Shown piece after piece: positions 8,403 through 12,976 of a DNA stretch of 12,976 nt (positions are counted from its first letter, which is position 1; the number at the start of each line of letters is the position of its first letter). The translations under genes were made by a program, and so were the position numbers. The notes beneath the pieces are model-generated. The model had not been told where the DNA came from and searched no databases. It saw only the letters and a program-made list of their open reading frames with translations. Source of the stretch: a bacterium (GTDB lineage Bacteria; Actinomycetota; Acidimicrobiia; Acidimicrobiales; CATQHL01); contig JAPONU010000516.1 in assembly GCA_026713745.1 (NCBI GenBank), positions 1 to 12,976 on the forward strand, written 5' to 3'.

Positions 8403-8624
8403 TCATCGGGACATTCTCGCAGCCCCGTAGGACAGTACGGCCGGACTCGGCGCTACTCGATGTCGGGGCTGCTCCGCCGTAGCGGCTTGTAAACGCCCGT
8501 GGGACGATCCGGCTCGATTCGGCGCTACGCCGTCCGGTCCGCCCGGCCTGTCCGAGCGGCTCGGGTGGCGCCGGTGGCCCCTCGTGGACTCGTCGTCCTC
8601 GGCCAGCGGAGCGCCGCCCCTCAC
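8403..8624 (-). CDS. Doubtful 73-residue ORF in the brxF-brxC gap
   Basis: A GTG at 8624 overlaps the brxF stop (GTGA), and the frame runs 73 codons to a TGA at 8403-8405, about 60 bases before brxC. The first half has very high G/C third positions, but the second half does not. The product is Arg/Pro/Ser-rich with no recognisable fold (MRGGAPLAEDDESTRGHRR at its start). The DNA repeat in this gap falls in frame and gives the related peptides VAPNRAGSSHG and VAPSPAVLSYG. I cannot assign a function, and it may only be a leader-like or chance frame. Confidence 0.2.
   Translation of the reverse strand: MRGGAPLAEDDESTRGHRRHPSRSDRPGGPDGVAPNRAGSSHGRLQAATAEQPRHRVAPSPAVLSYGAARMSR
8427..8528. repeat. 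Two imperfect 30-bp direct repeats, 72 bp apart, upstream of brxC
   Basis: Copies at 8427-8456 and 8499-8528 match at 23 of 30 positions by my alignment and share the exact core TCGGCGCTAC at their right end. Each is preceded by CCC. They lie in the 279-bp gap between brxF and brxC, which is unusually long for a BREX operon. They could be operator sites, remnants of a duplication, or part of a transcribed leader. Two copies that differ this much, with no third one, do not make a CRISPR array. Confidence 0.55.
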
Positions 8625-9154
8625 CGGGGAACCCGCTCGATCTCGAAAGGCACCTCGTCGAGGAACTCTGTCGGCACGGGCCGCAGCACGCTCATCCCGG
8701 CCAACTCAACCCGTACGTGGTCCCGCCGACCGGGCTCGGAAAAGGATGCGACGGCGTCGCCGACCCGTCCCGGCCAAAGCGCGATCACGCCTGCTTGGCG
8801 AGCAAGCAGATGCAGGAAGCGCCGCACGTCGAGGAACAGCCAAGGCTCCCAGCACAACGCCTCCAAGTCGTACAGCAAGGGGCGGCCCTCCAGCCGGTCC
8901 AGCAACTCCTGCCACGTCCCGGCCGGCGCCCCCGCCAGCCCCACCGCGGTAACCGACACGGGTGCGGCCCCCAGTACCCGCCCAAGTTCCTCGAGCACCG
9001 CCAACCCCCCGGCCCGCTCACCCGGCCCAACATCCACGAGCGCCACCGCCCCCGGCGGACGAAGCGCCTCAACATGCCCCGCAGCGTGTGCGAGCCACAT
9101 CGGGAGCGCGGAACCGGCGGGCGACCCCCCCGCCGGTTCCGCCCCGTTCGCCAT
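8621..9154 (-). CDS. brxF: BREX-3 P-loop-family protein BrxF, with degenerate Walker A
   Basis: BrxF is the small, type-3-specific BREX protein encoded upstream of brxC, as here. From the ATG at 9154 the product is 177 aa, close to the family's usual size. The best match to my memory of the family is the second half: LLYDLEAL, then LDVRRFLHLLARQAGVIALWPG, then SFSEPGRRDHVRVE. This corresponds to the family pattern of a short acidic strand, an LD.LRLL helix, a V.AWPG strand and a conserved EPGHPEY-like loop. The expected phosphate loop near residues 40-53 reads VDVGPGERAGGLAVL, and no GK[ST] is present, so nucleotide binding is doubtful. The frame is open upstream to 9388, but that stretch has weaker third-position bias, so I prefer 9154. 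No strong ribosome site is seen. Gene order supports the name. Confidence 0.68.
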   Translation of the reverse strand: MANGAEPAGGSPAGSALPMWLAHAAGHVEALRPPGAVALVDVGPGERAGGLAVLEELGRVLGAAPVSVTAVGLAGAPAGTWQELLDRLEGRPLLYDLEALCWEPWLFLDVRRFLHLLARQAGVIALWPGRVGDAVASFSEPGRRDHVRVELAGMSVLRPVPTEFLDEVPFEIERVPR

Positions 9155-9446
9155 CAGATTACGTCCGATTGTCGTCGCCCATGCCGCGAGCAGGCTACGC
9201 GAACTGATCGCGGCGGTCGCCAGCGGGAGGGTACACCTGGGGTGTTGATCTCGAATTCGCGCCACTTGTTCCCCAGCGGCGCACGGAAGGCATTGGAGAC
9301 TGGTGCTGCCAACGACCGCTCCGCATCGTCGGGGCGCCGCGACGCCACACACGCTGCACCGCTTCGGCGCTTGACCTCGCCACGACACCCCATTCCTGGT
9401 CGCGTCCGGCGAGTGCAGCGCATCTCCAGATGATGTCCACAGATCG

Positions 9447-9462
9447 GCAGGTCCGCAGGTCC
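9447..9462 (+). repeat. Tandem 8-bp repeat upstream of the CBS gene
   Basis: GCAGGTCC occurs twice back to back (9447-9454 and 9455-9462), ending 20 bases before the -10-like TAGGAT. It occupies the place of a -35 element, which would suit binding by an activator or repressor. The unit is short and could be accidental. Confidence 0.4.
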
Positions 9463-9482
9463 TCCGAGGCCGTCTCTGCTCA

Positions 9483-9488
9483 TAGGAT
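9483..9488 (+). promoter_or_regulatory. Candidate -10 element for the CBS-domain gene
   Basis: TAGGAT matches a common -10 variant of high-GC bacteria. Transcription would start near 9495, leaving a leader of about 30 bases before the ATG at 9527. No convincing TTGACA-like -35 sits 17 bases upstream; the tandem GCAGGTCC is there instead. Confidence 0.3.
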
Positions 9489-9526
9489 TCGCTCGGTTAC
9501 CGCGGACCACCTTGGAGGATGAACTG

Positions 9527-9919
9527 ATGAGCGTCGATCGAACCCCGCTGACATCGCTGGCCGTGACGCCTGTCCATTTCGTAAGTCCCGGCGACACTGG
9601 GCGGCGCGCCGAAGCGCTGATGAGCCGGTTCAACGTGGACCAACTACCCGTTATCGAGCCCGGCGACCGTCTGTGCGGCGTCGTGACTTGGCAACGACTG
9701 AGCCTGGAGCGCCGCGATTGGGGTGAGGTCGAGGTCTCGGACCTTGTCTCGAAGCATCCCGCTGAGCGCGTTTGCCGCGGGGACACGCCTCTCGGCGAGG
9801 TGTTCGACTTGCTGGTGGACCATGATTTCGTGCTCATCTCCGACGACGAGGGCCACACCGTGACGGCGATCGTGACGATCAACGACGTAGCCAGATACCT
9901 CTACAACAACGCTGACTGA
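9527..9919 (+). CDS. Two-CBS-domain (Bateman module) protein
   Basis: This is a stand-alone pair of CBS domains, 130 aa with nothing else attached. Such modules usually sense adenosine-containing ligands such as AMP, ATP or SAM and regulate a partner. CBS1 covers about residues 10-58 (VHFVSPGDTGRRAEALM, NVDQLPVIE, LCGVVTWQRL). CBS2 covers about 70-126 (ERVCRGDTPLGEVFDLL, HDFVLISDDEG, AIVTINDVARYLY). The ATG at 9527 is chosen because GGAGG at 9514-9518 sits eight bases upstream. An in-frame TTG at 9512 would place that site inside the gene. It is transcribed away from the BREX operon with its own control region, so a role in BREX is not indicated. No partner enzyme lies downstream; the next gene on this strand is a pseudogene. 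The ligand cannot be predicted. Confidence 0.85.
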   Translation: MSVDRTPLTSLAVTPVHFVSPGDTGRRAEALMSRFNVDQLPVIEPGDRLCGVVTWQRLSLERRDWGEVEVSDLVSKHPAERVCRGDTPLGEVFDLLVDHDFVLISDDEGHTVTAIVTINDVARYLYNNAD

Positions 9920-10098
9920 GCAGACCGGAGTCGGGTGGCGGTCGGCCAGACGACGACACCGGCGACGCCAACAAGACCCTCAGCACTCCGTCGCCTTCGC
10001 CAACGCCCCATGACGTCGCAGCAGCTGGTTGTCAGGCTTGTTCTAGTTGGCGCGGCACAGGCACCCACCGTCATGACGCATCGAACCAACGCCTTCCC

Positions 10099-10572
10099 GA
10101 GTTGGATCGTGATCTGCGGTTCATCCCGTTGGGAGTCGAGGAGCCGCATGTGCTCACTCCCGGGCAGATTCGCCGCTACAACGAGGCGGGCCATCTGTTT
10201 CCCATCGGCATTTTCTCGCCGGCCGAGATCGCCGAGCTTCGGGCCTAGATCGACGACCTGCTGTTCCGGGCGCTGGCGGCCGGGTGGGACAACTACCAGG
10301 TGGTCAACTGGCAAAAGTGTTGCCGGGGCATGCTGGGACATCGTGACCGGCAACTGCATCATCGACGTCGTCGCGGACCTGCTGGGTGACAGCGTGATCC
10401 TGCGCCATAGCCACCTGTTCGCCAAGCTCCCCGGCGACACCAAACGGGTCAGTTGGCGCCCGACTGGCCGCTCGCGCCCAGCCGGGTGATCACCGCCTGG
10501 CTAGCGATCGAGGACGTCGACAACGCCGCCATGCAGGTCAACCCCGTCAGGGACGCATCCCTCAGCCGCTGA
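10099..10572 (+). pseudogene. Phytanoyl-CoA dioxygenase (PhyH) family pseudogene
   Basis: This is the remnant of a non-haem Fe(II)/2-oxoglutarate dioxygenase, recognisable in three frame segments. Segment 1, from 10099, reads ELDRDLRFIPLG, then LTPGQIRRYNEAGHLFPIGI and FSPAEIAELR. It meets an in-frame TAG at 10246-10248 and continues with IDDLLFRALAAGWDNYQ. Segment 2, in a different frame from about 10334, reads WDIVTGNCIIDVVADLLGD and HLFAKLPGDTKRVSW. Segment 3, after a second shift at about 10462, reads WPLAPSRVITAWLAIEDVDN and stops at 10570-10572. Functional relatives have roughly HQDxxYW between VSW and WPL. Here about ten bases are missing and the iron-binding HxD is gone. The C-terminal third, including the second metal His, is absent. 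The 179 bases between the CBS gene and this remnant show no other gene, though part may be its lost 5' end. Confidence 0.75.
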
Positions 10573-10651
10573 CGCCGGCGGCGGGGGCGGGCCGGGAACT
10601 CGAGTGCCACGACAGCGGTATGCCGGAATCTCCGAGCACCCGCCTTCGCCT

Positions 10652-10678
10652 GGCCGGCACGTCCGTGCGCTGCCGGCC
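10652..10678. terminator. GC-rich hairpin between convergent genes
   Basis: GGCCGGCA (10652-10659) and TGCCGGCC (10671-10678) form a perfect 8-bp stem with an 11-base loop. It lies just past the DUF2283 stop on the minus strand and beyond the PhyH remnant on the plus strand, where a bidirectional terminator would be expected. Neither side has a T-run, so it may only slow polymerase or protect the mRNA end. Confidence 0.35.
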
Positions 10679-10686
10679 GCTCCCAC

Positions 10687-11028
10687 TCAGGCGACTTGCG
10701 TGTCCCGGGTGCTCCCTCCGGCCCGGGAATCGACGGTCGCGGTCGAGCCGCCGGCCTCGCTCCCCTGGTGGCTGGTGGCCGCCATGTCACGCAACCGGGC
10801 GGATACGAGCGACGCGTCCGAGACGCTTCCGGCGAGGAGGTCCGTGACGTGCGGAACCCAGTTCGGATCGGAAACGGTGAGCACCTCGATGCCGACGATG
10901 TTGTCCGACCCGTCCCGATCCACATAGAGCGATGTGCTGAGTGACTCGGTTCGGGCCACGTCGCCCTGACCGATCCGGATATAACCACAGTCGCTCTCGC
11001 TGTCGTACGAGTACCGCAGGGTGCTCAC
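10687..11028 (-). CDS. DUF2283 domain protein
   Basis: This small protein (113 aa from the GTG at 11028) has the DUF2283 pattern in its first half: LRYSYDSESDCGYIRIG, an RTESLSTSLYVDRDG strand-turn, then IVGIEVLTVSD. The family is typically about 60-80 aa and is often encoded beside DUF4258-type proteins in pairs resembling toxin-antitoxin loci. The molecular role is not established. The C-terminal half is Ser/Gly/Thr-rich and low in complexity, longer than the domain needs. I prefer the GTG at 11028 because MSTLRYSYD is a typical family start and a G-rich stretch lies about nine bases upstream. A GTG at 11043 would add five residues. It is transcribed on the same strand as the fragments upstream. 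Confidence 0.72.
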   Translation of the reverse strand: MSTLRYSYDSESDCGYIRIGQGDVARTESLSTSLYVDRDGSDNIVGIEVLTVSDPNWVPHVTDLLAGSVSDASLVSARLRDMAATSHQGSEAGGSTATVDSRAGGSTRDTQVA

Positions 11029-11033
11029 CTGGC

Positions 11034-11428
11034 TCAACCCCACATCGCTGTGACGACGAGAATCACTCCTCGCTCGGGGTCCGTCGGCGCGGCCACCACG
11101 CTATGGGTGTCCCCTGCCACGGGGCCAATCTCCCGGTCGGGGTCAGACGCCTCTTGATGGAACCGGCCGGCCGCACGTGGGGCAGGCGGGCGCAGGCGAG
11201 TCGTTCTGACCGTCGTCGCCGAGCGGCGCCTCGCGGCGCAGCAGATCGTCCGGCAGGGGCACACCGAGGCCGGGGCCCGTGGGCGCAGGAAGCAGCTCGC
11301 TGTACGGCACGTCCGTCGTGTATCCCTCGATCACTCGGCGCTCGACTGGCCGAGGAGTGGTGACATGCCCGGCTGCTCGCGAGAAAATCGCTCGCCAACC
11401 CGAGATCGAGCCGGTCGCCTTCTCTGTC
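11034..11428 (-). pseudogene. Decayed gene fragments upstream of the DUF2283 gene, possibly DUF4258-like
   Basis: Two minus-strand frames hold protein-like pieces. In the first, a GTG at 11334 opens 63 codons (VIEGYTTDVPYSELLP at the start, CPTCGRPVP near the end, stop at 11143). The second reads SVVAAPTDPERGVILVVTA and stops at 11034, a few bases before the DUF2283 start. The first resembles the VIE.Y..D.PY strand of DUF4258 proteins and the second their final VVA..PE...I.VTAY strand, with frame changes and foreign sequence between them. DUF4258 genes commonly precede DUF2283 genes, which agrees with the position. The match is weak and from memory. The alternative is a genuine 63-aa CxxC protein at 11143-11334. 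Confidence 0.3.
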
Positions 11429-11728
11429 TTACTGGGCACGCTGGGTTTCTCCTGCATCGTGGTGGACGAATTCAAGATACCTGATCTCGCTCCACCGGAT
11501 GAGTACGCCGCCGCCGGAATAGATCGGATTTCCCTGGTCGTCGGTGTGGATCCGACCGGTGGATTGATCGACGCCGACCATACGAGGCAGGTAAAGGTCC
11601 TTGTCGTTGGGATACGTCGAGGCGTGCGGCTGCCTCCCGTCGACGGTAGCGAAGAGGCCGACGAGCCATTGGCCATCGGTCAGCCGGCAGCACGCAGACC
11701 ACGACGCTGAAATAGGTGTTGGGGTCAC
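11429..11728 (-). CDS. Small uncharacterised protein, probably frameshifted near its N-terminus
   Basis: I do not recognise a family. The frame encodes 99 residues from a GTG at 11728. From about residue 17 it reads like a folded domain: LTDGQWLVGLFATVDGRQPH, NDKDLYLPRMVGVDQSTGRI, GNPIYSGGGVLIRWSEIRYL, ending EFVHHDAGETQRAQ. The first 16 residues look unnatural (Ser/Ala/Cys-rich), whereas the neighbouring frame over the same bases reads GDPNTYFSVVVCVLPA. A one-base change near 11690 would join the two, so the gene may be a recent pseudogene or hold a sequencing error. It is divergent from the aspartate dehydrogenase gene and lies on the same strand as the DUF2283 gene. The product has no signal peptide or membrane segment. 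Confidence 0.45.
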   Translation of the reverse strand: MTPTPISASWSACCRLTDGQWLVGLFATVDGRQPHASTYPNDKDLYLPRMVGVDQSTGRIHTDDQGNPIYSGGGVLIRWSEIRYLEFVHHDAGETQRAQ

Positions 11729-11816
11729 CCCGGATCTGGGCGCGAGCAACAGGTGGCTCTGCCAAGCCCCGGGGGCTGAACTGGCGAAAGACGCTCTGGC
11801 GCGCTTCAATCGTCTT

Positions 11817-12605
11817 GTGAGCGGGCGGATCGGACTCATCGGCTTCGGGGCGATCGGCCAGGTCGTCGCCTCCGAGGTCGACGTGGCGGCGGTGCTCGTT
11901 CGTGACCGGTACCTGGAATCGGCCCGGCGGGCGCTGCCGGGCGTGGCTGTGGTGGCGTCGATCGAGGATCTTCTCGCGACCGGCCCCGACGTCGTGGCGG
12001 AGTGCGCGGGCCAGCCGGCGGTGCGGGAATACGGCGAGGCGGTGCTTGCCGGCGGGACGGATCTGATGGTCATCTCCACCGGTGCGTTCGGCGATCAGGC
12101 CTTCCTGGACCGGATGTGCGCTGCGGCGCGCCGGGCCGGTCGTCGCATTCTGGTACCGGCCGGCGCCACGGCCGGACTCGACGGGCTGATGGCTCTGCGG
12201 GAGGGCGGCCTCGACTGGGTTCGCTACACCTCCTCGAAGCCTCCCCACGCCTGGTTGGACACGCCTGCGGAGCGGGCCTTCCGGCTGGAGGCGCTGTCGG
12301 AGCCGACCGTGATCCACTCCGGGCCGGCCCACGAGGCGGCGCGGCTCTACCCCAAGAACGCCAACCTCGCCGTGACGATCGCCCTGGCCGGACTGGGGCT
12401 TGACCGCACGCAGGTGGACCTCGTCGCCGATCCCGCACTCACCACCGGCAACATCGGCAGGATCGAAGCCTCCGGCCGCTTGGGCGTCCTGACCGTGGAG
12501 ATGGCCGGGCGGGCCGCGCCGGACAACCCGAAGACCTCGCAGGTGACGGCCTACAGCATCGTGCACGCCCTCCGCTCGGGTCGCGCCGTGATGGCCCTGC
12601 CATAG
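11817..12605 (+). CDS. nadX: L-aspartate dehydrogenase-like protein
   Basis: The family oxidises L-aspartate to iminoaspartate with NAD(P)+, feeding NAD synthesis or aspartate catabolism in the cytosol. From the GTG at 11817 the product is 262 aa, matching the family's roughly 240-270. It has a Rossmann GFGAIG (10-15) right at the N-terminus, VVAECAGQPAVREYG, VISTGAFGD, VPAGATAGLDGL, SSKPPHAW, the YPKNANLAVTIALAG segment (178-192) and DNPKTSQVTAYSIVHAL near the end. The longer frame from 11601 adds 72 residues with no family counterpart and is rejected. At the position of the known catalytic His (NxHEI in most members) this protein reads NIGRI, with Gly214, so normal activity is uncertain. 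No clear ribosome site precedes the GTG. The gene stands alone, 88 bases from a divergent small ORF, with a terminator candidate about 165 bases downstream. Confidence 0.85.
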   Translation: MSGRIGLIGFGAIGQVVASEVDVAAVLVRDRYLESARRALPGVAVVASIEDLLATGPDVVAECAGQPAVREYGEAVLAGGTDLMVISTGAFGDQAFLDRMCAAARRAGRRILVPAGATAGLDGLMALREGGLDWVRYTSSKPPHAWLDTPAERAFRLEALSEPTVIHSGPAHEAARLYPKNANLAVTIALAGLGLDRTQVDLVADPALTTGNIGRIEASGRLGVLTVEMAGRAAPDNPKTSQVTAYSIVHALRSGRAVMALP

Positions 12606-12715
12606 AAGTGTGCCGGGTAGTCGTCGGCAGGAGCAGTCGGATCCGCCGGACAGTGGAGCACGGATTCCTGAGCCAACCCCGACGGTGCTGCCGACCAAAA
12701 ACTAGCCACGCATGG

Positions 12716-12735
12716 ATTCCGGTCTTCGGTGGAAT
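12716..12735. repeat. Degenerate copy of a dispersed GGATTCC...GGAATGAC palindrome
   Basis: ATTCC and GGAAT bracket a CTTC-type loop inside the context CATGGATTCC...GGAATGAC. This resembles the widespread bacterial dispersed palindrome GGATTCCCGC-TTTC-GCGGGAATGAC, known in many genomes. The inner stem is damaged by mismatches. It lies in the untranslated stretch after nadX, a usual place for such elements. No second copy is visible in the window. Confidence 0.45.
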
Positions 12736-12769
12736 GACTGCGACTTCATCAGGGGCAGGTGGGTTAGGC

Positions 12770-12792
12770 TCGGCCCCCACAGGGCCGATTTT
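12770..12792 (+). terminator. Intrinsic terminator candidate downstream of nadX
   Basis: TCGGCCC (12770-12776) and GGGCCGA (12782-12788) form a perfect 7-bp stem around the loop CCACA, followed at once by TTTT (12789-12792). On the plus strand this fits a short rho-independent terminator for nadX, ahead of the next gene at 12822. The T-run is short. The rest of the 12606-12821 gap shows only the dispersed palindrome. Confidence 0.5.
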
Positions 12793-12821
12793 GGTCCGGC
12801 CGTGCGGAACGGGAGAGACCG

Positions 12822-12976
12822 ATGGGACCGGAAGATGCAGAGGGCGGCGGCGGTGCCGCGGCGCAGGATGCCTCCGAGGAGTCGCCTCGACTGGAGCCGA
12901 TATCTCCCGTGAATCCTCAACGCCCGACTGAGCGCCGAGAGGCGGTTGCCGTGGCCAAGCGGACGGTGGCCGCGGC
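12822..12976 (+). CDS. Unidentified protein, N-terminal part only (runs off window)
   Basis: An ATG at 12822 with GGGAG six bases upstream opens a frame that stays open to the window edge (51 codons). The visible product begins MGPEDAEGGGGAAAQDASEE, an acidic, Gly/Ala-rich, probably disordered start. It then turns basic (NPQRPTERREAVAVAKRTVA). An in-frame GTG at 12910 is an alternative start without a clear ribosome site. No family can be named from this much sequence. It follows nadX on the same strand but is separated from it by a likely terminator, so it is probably an independent unit. Confidence 0.55.
   Translation, partial: MGPEDAEGGGGAAAQDASEESPRLEPISPVNPQRPTERREAVAVAKRTVAA

Larger units (their letters stand above)
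9155..9526. other. Divergent intergenic control region between brxF and the CBS gene
   Basis: This 372-bp stretch separates two divergently transcribed genes and must hold the promoters of both. I see a short inverted repeat, ACACC-TGG-GGTGT, at 9233-9245, about 80 bases upstream of brxF. There is also a tandem 8-mer at 9447-9462 and a -10-like TAGGAT at 9483-9488 facing the CBS gene. Minus-strand frames through it are open but have weak codon bias. One of them (9154-9388, fused to brxF) carries CSVCG and CLPC cysteine pairs, but I judge it non-coding. No RNA gene or attachment site is recognised. Confidence 0.5.

Noticed and set aside
8427..8528. CRISPR array
   Set aside because: There are only two copies and they differ at 7 of 30 bases. 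No further unit or cas gene is present.
9233..9245. ACACC-TGG-GGTGT inverted repeat as a brxF operator
   Set aside because: The arms are only five bases and no promoter can be placed beside it. It is noted in the intergenic entry but not called as a site.
9155..9388. N-terminal extension of BrxF to 9388 carrying CxxC pairs (CSVCG, CLPC) that look like a zinc ribbon
   Set aside because: Third-position G/C is clearly weaker than in brxF itself, the residues between the pairs do not look like a fold, and BrxF proteins are usually about the size given by the 9154 start.
11601..11816. nadX start at 11601
   Set aside because: The added 72 residues overlap the opposite-strand small ORF and have no counterpart in aspartate dehydrogenases, whose Rossmann motif lies at the extreme N-terminus, as given by 11817.
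12765..12770. TAGGCT as a -10 element for the last gene
   Set aside because: It overlaps the base of the 12770-12792 hairpin and has no -35 partner at a proper distance, so the terminator reading is better.

Overview
The window is about 13 kb of GC-rich DNA (strong G/C at codon third positions, several GTG starts). It looks like an uncultivated high-GC bacterium, most likely actinobacterial. That placement is inferred from composition and gene style only, because no rRNA or phylogenetic marker is present.

Positions 1-9154, read on the minus strand, carry a broken BREX type 3 anti-phage operon in its usual order: brxF (8621-9154), brxC/pglY (4655-8341), the DNA methyltransferase pglXI (1891-4569) and the SNF2-type helicase brxHII (126-1787). 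The helicase ends abruptly after the NWDLPW segment, where the right end of an IS630-family element (1-142, transposase on the plus strand) has inserted at a CTAG target. Helicase motif VI and everything after it are gone. The pglZ and brxA genes expected next in a type 3 operon would lie beyond the left edge, on the far side of the IS, and cannot be seen. Each visible gap in the operon holds a small ORF that overlaps a neighbouring stop or start codon, which may be translational coupling or a decoration of GC-rich DNA. BrxF appears to lack the Walker A lysine.

Positions 9155-9526 are a divergent control region between brxF and a two-CBS-domain protein gene (9527-9919, plus strand).

Positions 9920-11728 look like decaying accessory DNA. 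They hold a phytanoyl-CoA-dioxygenase-like pseudogene (10099-10572, plus) with a stop, frameshifts and loss of the iron-binding HxD. On the minus strand there is a DUF2283 gene (10687-11028), preceded by fragments that faintly resemble its frequent DUF4258-type partner, and then a small orphan ORF (11429-11728) that may itself be frameshifted.

Positions 11817-12605 encode an L-aspartate dehydrogenase-like protein (nadX, plus), whose expected catalytic His position reads Gly. It is followed by a degenerate dispersed palindrome, a good intrinsic-terminator candidate (12770-12792), and the start of an unidentified plus-strand gene that runs off the right edge (12822 onward).

The main story is a BREX-3 locus disabled by transposition. 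Its core methyltransferase and ATPase remain intact and its helicase is cut, beside a flank of decayed accessory genes and one metabolic gene.
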